From an uncultured Magnetococcales bacterium (lineage in GTDB: Bacteria; Pseudomonadota; Magnetococcia; Magnetococcales; Magnetaquicoccaceae): a DNA stretch of 7,732 bases. Shown here in pieces: positions 5,717-7,732 of this stretch. Numbering within the stretch: position 1 is the stretch's first letter; each line of letters opens with the position of its first letter. The notes under the pieces are model-generated. The model was not told the origin of the DNA, searched no databases, and saw nothing but the letters and a program-made list of their open reading frames with translations. The stretch is taken from positions 1 to 7,732 of the forward strand of contig CAIWLA010000430.1 in the NCBI GenBank assembly GCA_903913345.1. Reading direction: 5' to 3'. A program made the translations under genes and the position numbers.

Positions 5717-6913
5717 TCAGCGGGCCGGTGGCTTGCCATTCTCGGTGCCGCTTTGTTCCTTCCATCCCGAAGCGGCGGCACTTTGCGAGGGGTTGGCCAA
5801 AATTTGCTCACCCACTTGCAGACCGGAAAGGACGCTGACCGTTTTGTCATCGACAAATCCACCCAGACGGACCATGCGCAACTCCGGCTCCTTGCCCCCG
5901 CTGACCACCATGACGGCGGGCAGACTGCCACGCCAGAGAACCGCCGATTTCTGGATGACCGGCATGTTTTTGATCGGCGTGGTAATGTCTGGAATCATCA
6001 CCTCGGCATACATGCCGGGACCACCCGGCGCATCCTTGGGCAGATCCAGCTTGACCGTCACGGTGTGTCGCTGGGAATCGGCCATGGGATAAATCTGGGC
6101 CACGCGGGTTTCAATACGGGCATCCCCCACATCCAGCTTGGCCGGAATCACCATATCCTTCTTGATGCCGGGCATCAAGCGGGCCGGAACATCCACCTTG
6201 ACTTGCAGGGTGCGCGTATCGGCATAGGCCAACAGCGGCGTACCGGGCTGTACCGTATCCCCTTTTTCCACACTTTTGGTGATGATGACCCCCGGAAAGG
6301 GTGCCACGGAGCGGGTATCCCGCAGCTTGGCATCCAGCTCCTGAATGGCAAACTGCGCCTGGGCCAACCCGTGCTGGGCCTGATCGATGGCGGTGCCCTG
6401 GGCATAAATCTGCGCCCGACGCGCCAGTTCGGGATTGTCCGACCCGGCCATGTCACTGAACGGCATGGTGACCATGCGGTCAAACATTTTCGGCATGGCC
6501 ATGCCGGTATTGTCCGATGACATGCTGGAACCGGAGTAGACCTGTCGGGTATATTGGACCCGGGCATTGCGCAGGTTGGCCTCGGCCTGCGCCAACGCGG
6601 CCTGGGCCGAACGCCGCTTGGCCAGCAAATCATCGTTGTCCAGGGCCACCAAAATATCGCCCTTTTTGAACCAATCCCCCTCCACACCCGCCAGATAGAC
6701 AATGCGACCGGGCATTTGTGCCGAAAAGGCCACCTCTTTGTAAGGGACTACCGTGCCCCCCAGGGTGGTGGTGGCACCGATGGTACTGGATTCCACCGTG
6801 AGAATATTGGCCGCGCCGCCCACCGGAACACCCGCAGCCAGCAGACCGGAGCCGCTCAACAAACCGGCCAGAAGGGTTGACACCCCTAGGGAAAAATTCC
6901 TCTCTTTCAACAT
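5717..6913 (-). CDS. RND efflux periplasmic adaptor (membrane fusion protein, HlyD/AcrA type)
   Basis: A 398-residue protein that would link the RND permease to an outer-membrane channel in the periplasm. Residues 1-28 form a signal peptide (MLKERNFSLG, then VSTLLAGLLSGSGLLAAG). A lipoyl-like half domain follows (GTVVPYKEVAFSAQMPGRIV, then GVEGDWFKKGDILVALDNDDL, about 53-96). An alpha-hairpin spans about 97-200 (AQAALAQAEANLRNARVQY down, then AIDQAQHGLAQAQFAIQELDAKLRDT up). The second lipoyl half is VAPFPGVIITKSVEKGDTVQPGTPLL (203-228), with beta-barrel and membrane-proximal domains to the end. The hairpin holds a Met-rich insert (131-155, seven Met). The ATG at 6913 has AAGGGGA 10 bases upstream and starts the signal peptide; the frame stays open further upstream into the SCP-2 gene but that part looks non-coding. 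No lipobox cysteine is seen, so it is probably not a lipoprotein. It lies 46 bases after the SCP-2 stop. Confidence 0.92.
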   Translation of the reverse strand: MLKERNFSLGVSTLLAGLLSGSGLLAAGVPVGGAANILTVESSTIGATTTLGGTVVPYKEVAFSAQMPGRIVYLAGVEGDWFKKGDILVALDNDDLLAKRRSAQAALAQAEANLRNARVQYTRQVYSGSSMSSDNTGMAMPKMFDRMVTMPFSDMAGSDNPELARRAQIYAQGTAIDQAQHGLAQAQFAIQELDAKLRDTRSVAPFPGVIITKSVEKGDTVQPGTPLLAYADTRTLQVKVDVPARLMPGIKKDMVIPAKLDVGDARIETRVAQIYPMADSQRHTVTVKLDLPKDAPGGPGMYAEVMIPDITTPIKNMPVIQKSAVLWRGSLPAVMVVSGGKEPELRMVRLGGFVDDKTVSVLSGLQVGEQILANPSQSAAASGWKEQSGTENGKPPAR

Positions 6914-6959
6914 GGTACGCAGTCCCCTTACACTTTTTAACCGTTTGAAGACCGAAAAA

Positions 6960-7355
6960 TCAGACCCTTCCCATGACCGAGAATGTCTTGATGAAAGGAC
7001 CGGCCATGCGCGGATCGGAAACCATGGCACCATAGTCACCCACCTCAAACTTGAGCTTGCGCGTGGTATAGGCCATACCCAATCCCATCATGCCGATCCC
7101 CTTCGCAATCCACTTTTCCCAGCTTTCCTGACTGGCCCGCAAATCCCAGTTGAGTGGCTCGTTGTTGTAGGCACCACTTCTCACCACCCTGCCCTGCTCC
7201 ACAACCAGCACACCCCGTGGGGCCGCATCCCCTTCAAATCCATAGGCGATGGTCGAGGTGAACTGGATCTTGCCCAGGGGATCCACCAGGTCAGGCTCCT
7301 TGTTCCATTCCTCCCCAAAGCGTTTCATCCAGTCTGCGGAAAAGAGTTCAGCCAT
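6960..7355 (-). CDS. SCP-2 sterol carrier-type lipid-binding family protein
   Basis: 131 residues with no signal peptide or membrane helix, so probably cytoplasmic. Features typical of stand-alone bacterial SCP-2 domain proteins: start MAELFSADWMKRFGEEWN, then IQFTSTIAYGF, PRGVLVVEQGRVVRSG, LNWDLRASQESWEKWI, a Gly/Met-rich helix (KGIGMMGLGMAYTTRKLKF) and an ending DPRMAGPFIKTFSVMGRV. The SCP-2 fold has a hydrophobic tunnel for lipids or acyl chains; the ligand here is unknown. The family call comes from sequence pattern, not a search. The ATG has a strong AAGGAG (7363-7368) seven bases upstream. It is the first gene of the apparent operon with the RND adaptor and permease, which suggests a link to handling the pump's substrate or the membrane around it. 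Confidence 0.82.
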   Translation of the reverse strand: MAELFSADWMKRFGEEWNKEPDLVDPLGKIQFTSTIAYGFEGDAAPRGVLVVEQGRVVRSGAYNNEPLNWDLRASQESWEKWIAKGIGMMGLGMAYTTRKLKFEVGDYGAMVSDPRMAGPFIKTFSVMGRV

Positions 7356-7474
7356 TTTGTTTCTCCTTCAGTAGATAATGTAAACAGACCAGACCACCGA
7401 AGCCGCGAGGAAATATCCGCTCGACCCAAGAGATTCTGGCGATCCGGCCATCCGGTAGACAAAAACAACCAAGT

Positions 7475-7504
7475 ATTGTAACGAGATGCTCCGAAGAATG
7501 CCAA
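7475..7504 (-). promoter_or_regulatory. Sigma70-like promoter candidate P2 for the SCP-2/RND operon
   Basis: On the minus strand, TTGGCA (7499-7504, five of six) and TACAAT (7475-7480, five of six) are 18 bases apart. Transcription would begin near 7468, leaving a leader of about 110 bases before the SCP-2 ATG at 7355. This is the best consensus match seen in the upstream region. Confidence 0.5.
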
Positions 7505-7597
7505 TGTTAATTTTTTGTGGTGTCGATCCAGAATGCCCCCAGGAGAGTGGGCAGAGGCCGCCTCCTTCGGGTGGATACACACAAAAACCCACGCTGT

Positions 7598-7626
7598 AAC
7601 ATAATATAAATGGCTCTGACTGACAA
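7598..7626 (-). promoter_or_regulatory. Sigma70-like promoter candidate P1, further upstream
   Basis: On the minus strand, TTGTCA (7621-7626, five of six) and TATGTT (7598-7603, four of six) are 17 bases apart in an AT-rich patch (ATTTATATTATG). It would give a leader of about 235 bases. Its -35 box overlaps the ATG of the possible divergent gene at 7626, so the two could interfere. Confidence 0.35.
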
Positions 7627-7732
7627 TGGTTTCAAAAAGGGAGGTGGGCGTTTCTGATAAAATCGACCAATTGCCCAGCGATTTTCGAACCAAATACAGG
7701 AAAAACAAGGCAGGGAAGGCGGGAAAAGGGGG
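7626..7732 (+). CDS. Possible start of a divergent gene (cut by window edge)
   Basis: A plus-strand ATG at 7626 opens a frame that runs to the window edge without a stop (35 full codons): MVSKREVGVSDKIDQLPSDF, then RTKYRKNKAGKAGKG. It is hydrophilic and ends Lys/Gly-rich. There is no ribosome binding site before the ATG, and the length is too short to judge coding character. It could equally be non-coding upstream sequence. Confidence 0.3.
   Translation, partial: MVSKREVGVSDKIDQLPSDFRTKYRKNKAGKAGKG

Larger units (their letters stand above)
7356..7732. other. Upstream region of the operon (377 bases, no certain gene)
   Basis: This region holds two sigma70-like promoter candidates for the SCP-2/RND operon, a leader of about 110 to 235 bases depending on the promoter used, and a possible divergent gene start at the right edge. 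A 127-codon minus frame runs through it but overlaps the SCP-2 gene start, lacks a ribosome binding site and looks non-coding. I see no recognisable riboswitch; short G/C-rich inverted repeats near 7540-7565 are weak. Confidence 0.55.

Noticed and set aside
5753..6520. Plus-strand open frame of 255 codons
   Set aside because: Antisense of the adaptor gene, whose domains are clear on the minus strand.
7325..7708. Minus-strand open frame of 127 codons upstream of the SCP-2 gene
   Set aside because: It overlaps the well-supported SCP-2 start, has no ribosome binding site, covers both promoter candidates and shows no domain.

Overview
The window looks like a GC-rich proteobacterial chromosome segment. 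Every well-supported gene lies on the minus strand, so transcription runs right to left. The genes use Shine-Dalgarno starts and encode Gram-negative envelope machinery: an RND pump, its periplasmic adaptor and several Sec-exported proteins. I cannot name the organism from the sequence. From memory, the SCP-2/adaptor/RND trio resembles gene sets in sulfur-oxidising or magnetotactic proteobacteria, but that is only an impression.

Layout, in the direction of transcription. Bases 7732-7356 are a 377-base upstream region with two sigma70-like promoter candidates, a long leader and the possible start of a divergent plus-strand gene. Bases 7355-6960 encode a small SCP-2 (sterol carrier protein) type protein with a strong ribosome binding site. 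Bases 6913-5717 encode an RND periplasmic adaptor with a methionine-rich insert. Next comes a 121-base gap with a terminator-like hairpin. Bases 5595-1974 encode a large RND permease whose reading frame is broken once, near 4753-4790, at a G5/C5/T5 hairpin. Two exported-protein genes follow with almost no spacing: 1973-1302 (Arg/Tyr/Trp-rich, low complexity) and 1299-676 (resembling LolA-like/DUF4412 periplasmic proteins). After a 195-base AT-rich gap, 480 to beyond base 1 encodes the N-terminal part of another exported protein, cut by the window edge.

The first five genes (counting the broken permease as one) look like a single operon. One reading, which is inference, is an envelope system that handles a hydrophobic ligand. 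A cytoplasmic SCP-2 protein would bind it, the adaptor/RND pair would move it across or out of the inner membrane, and a LolA-like periplasmic protein would handle it outside. No outer-membrane channel gene is visible. The most notable points are the permease frameshift at a homopolymer hairpin, the SCP-2 plus LolA-like pairing around an RND pump, the permease's long hydrophilic tail, and the unusual arginine-rich secreted protein.
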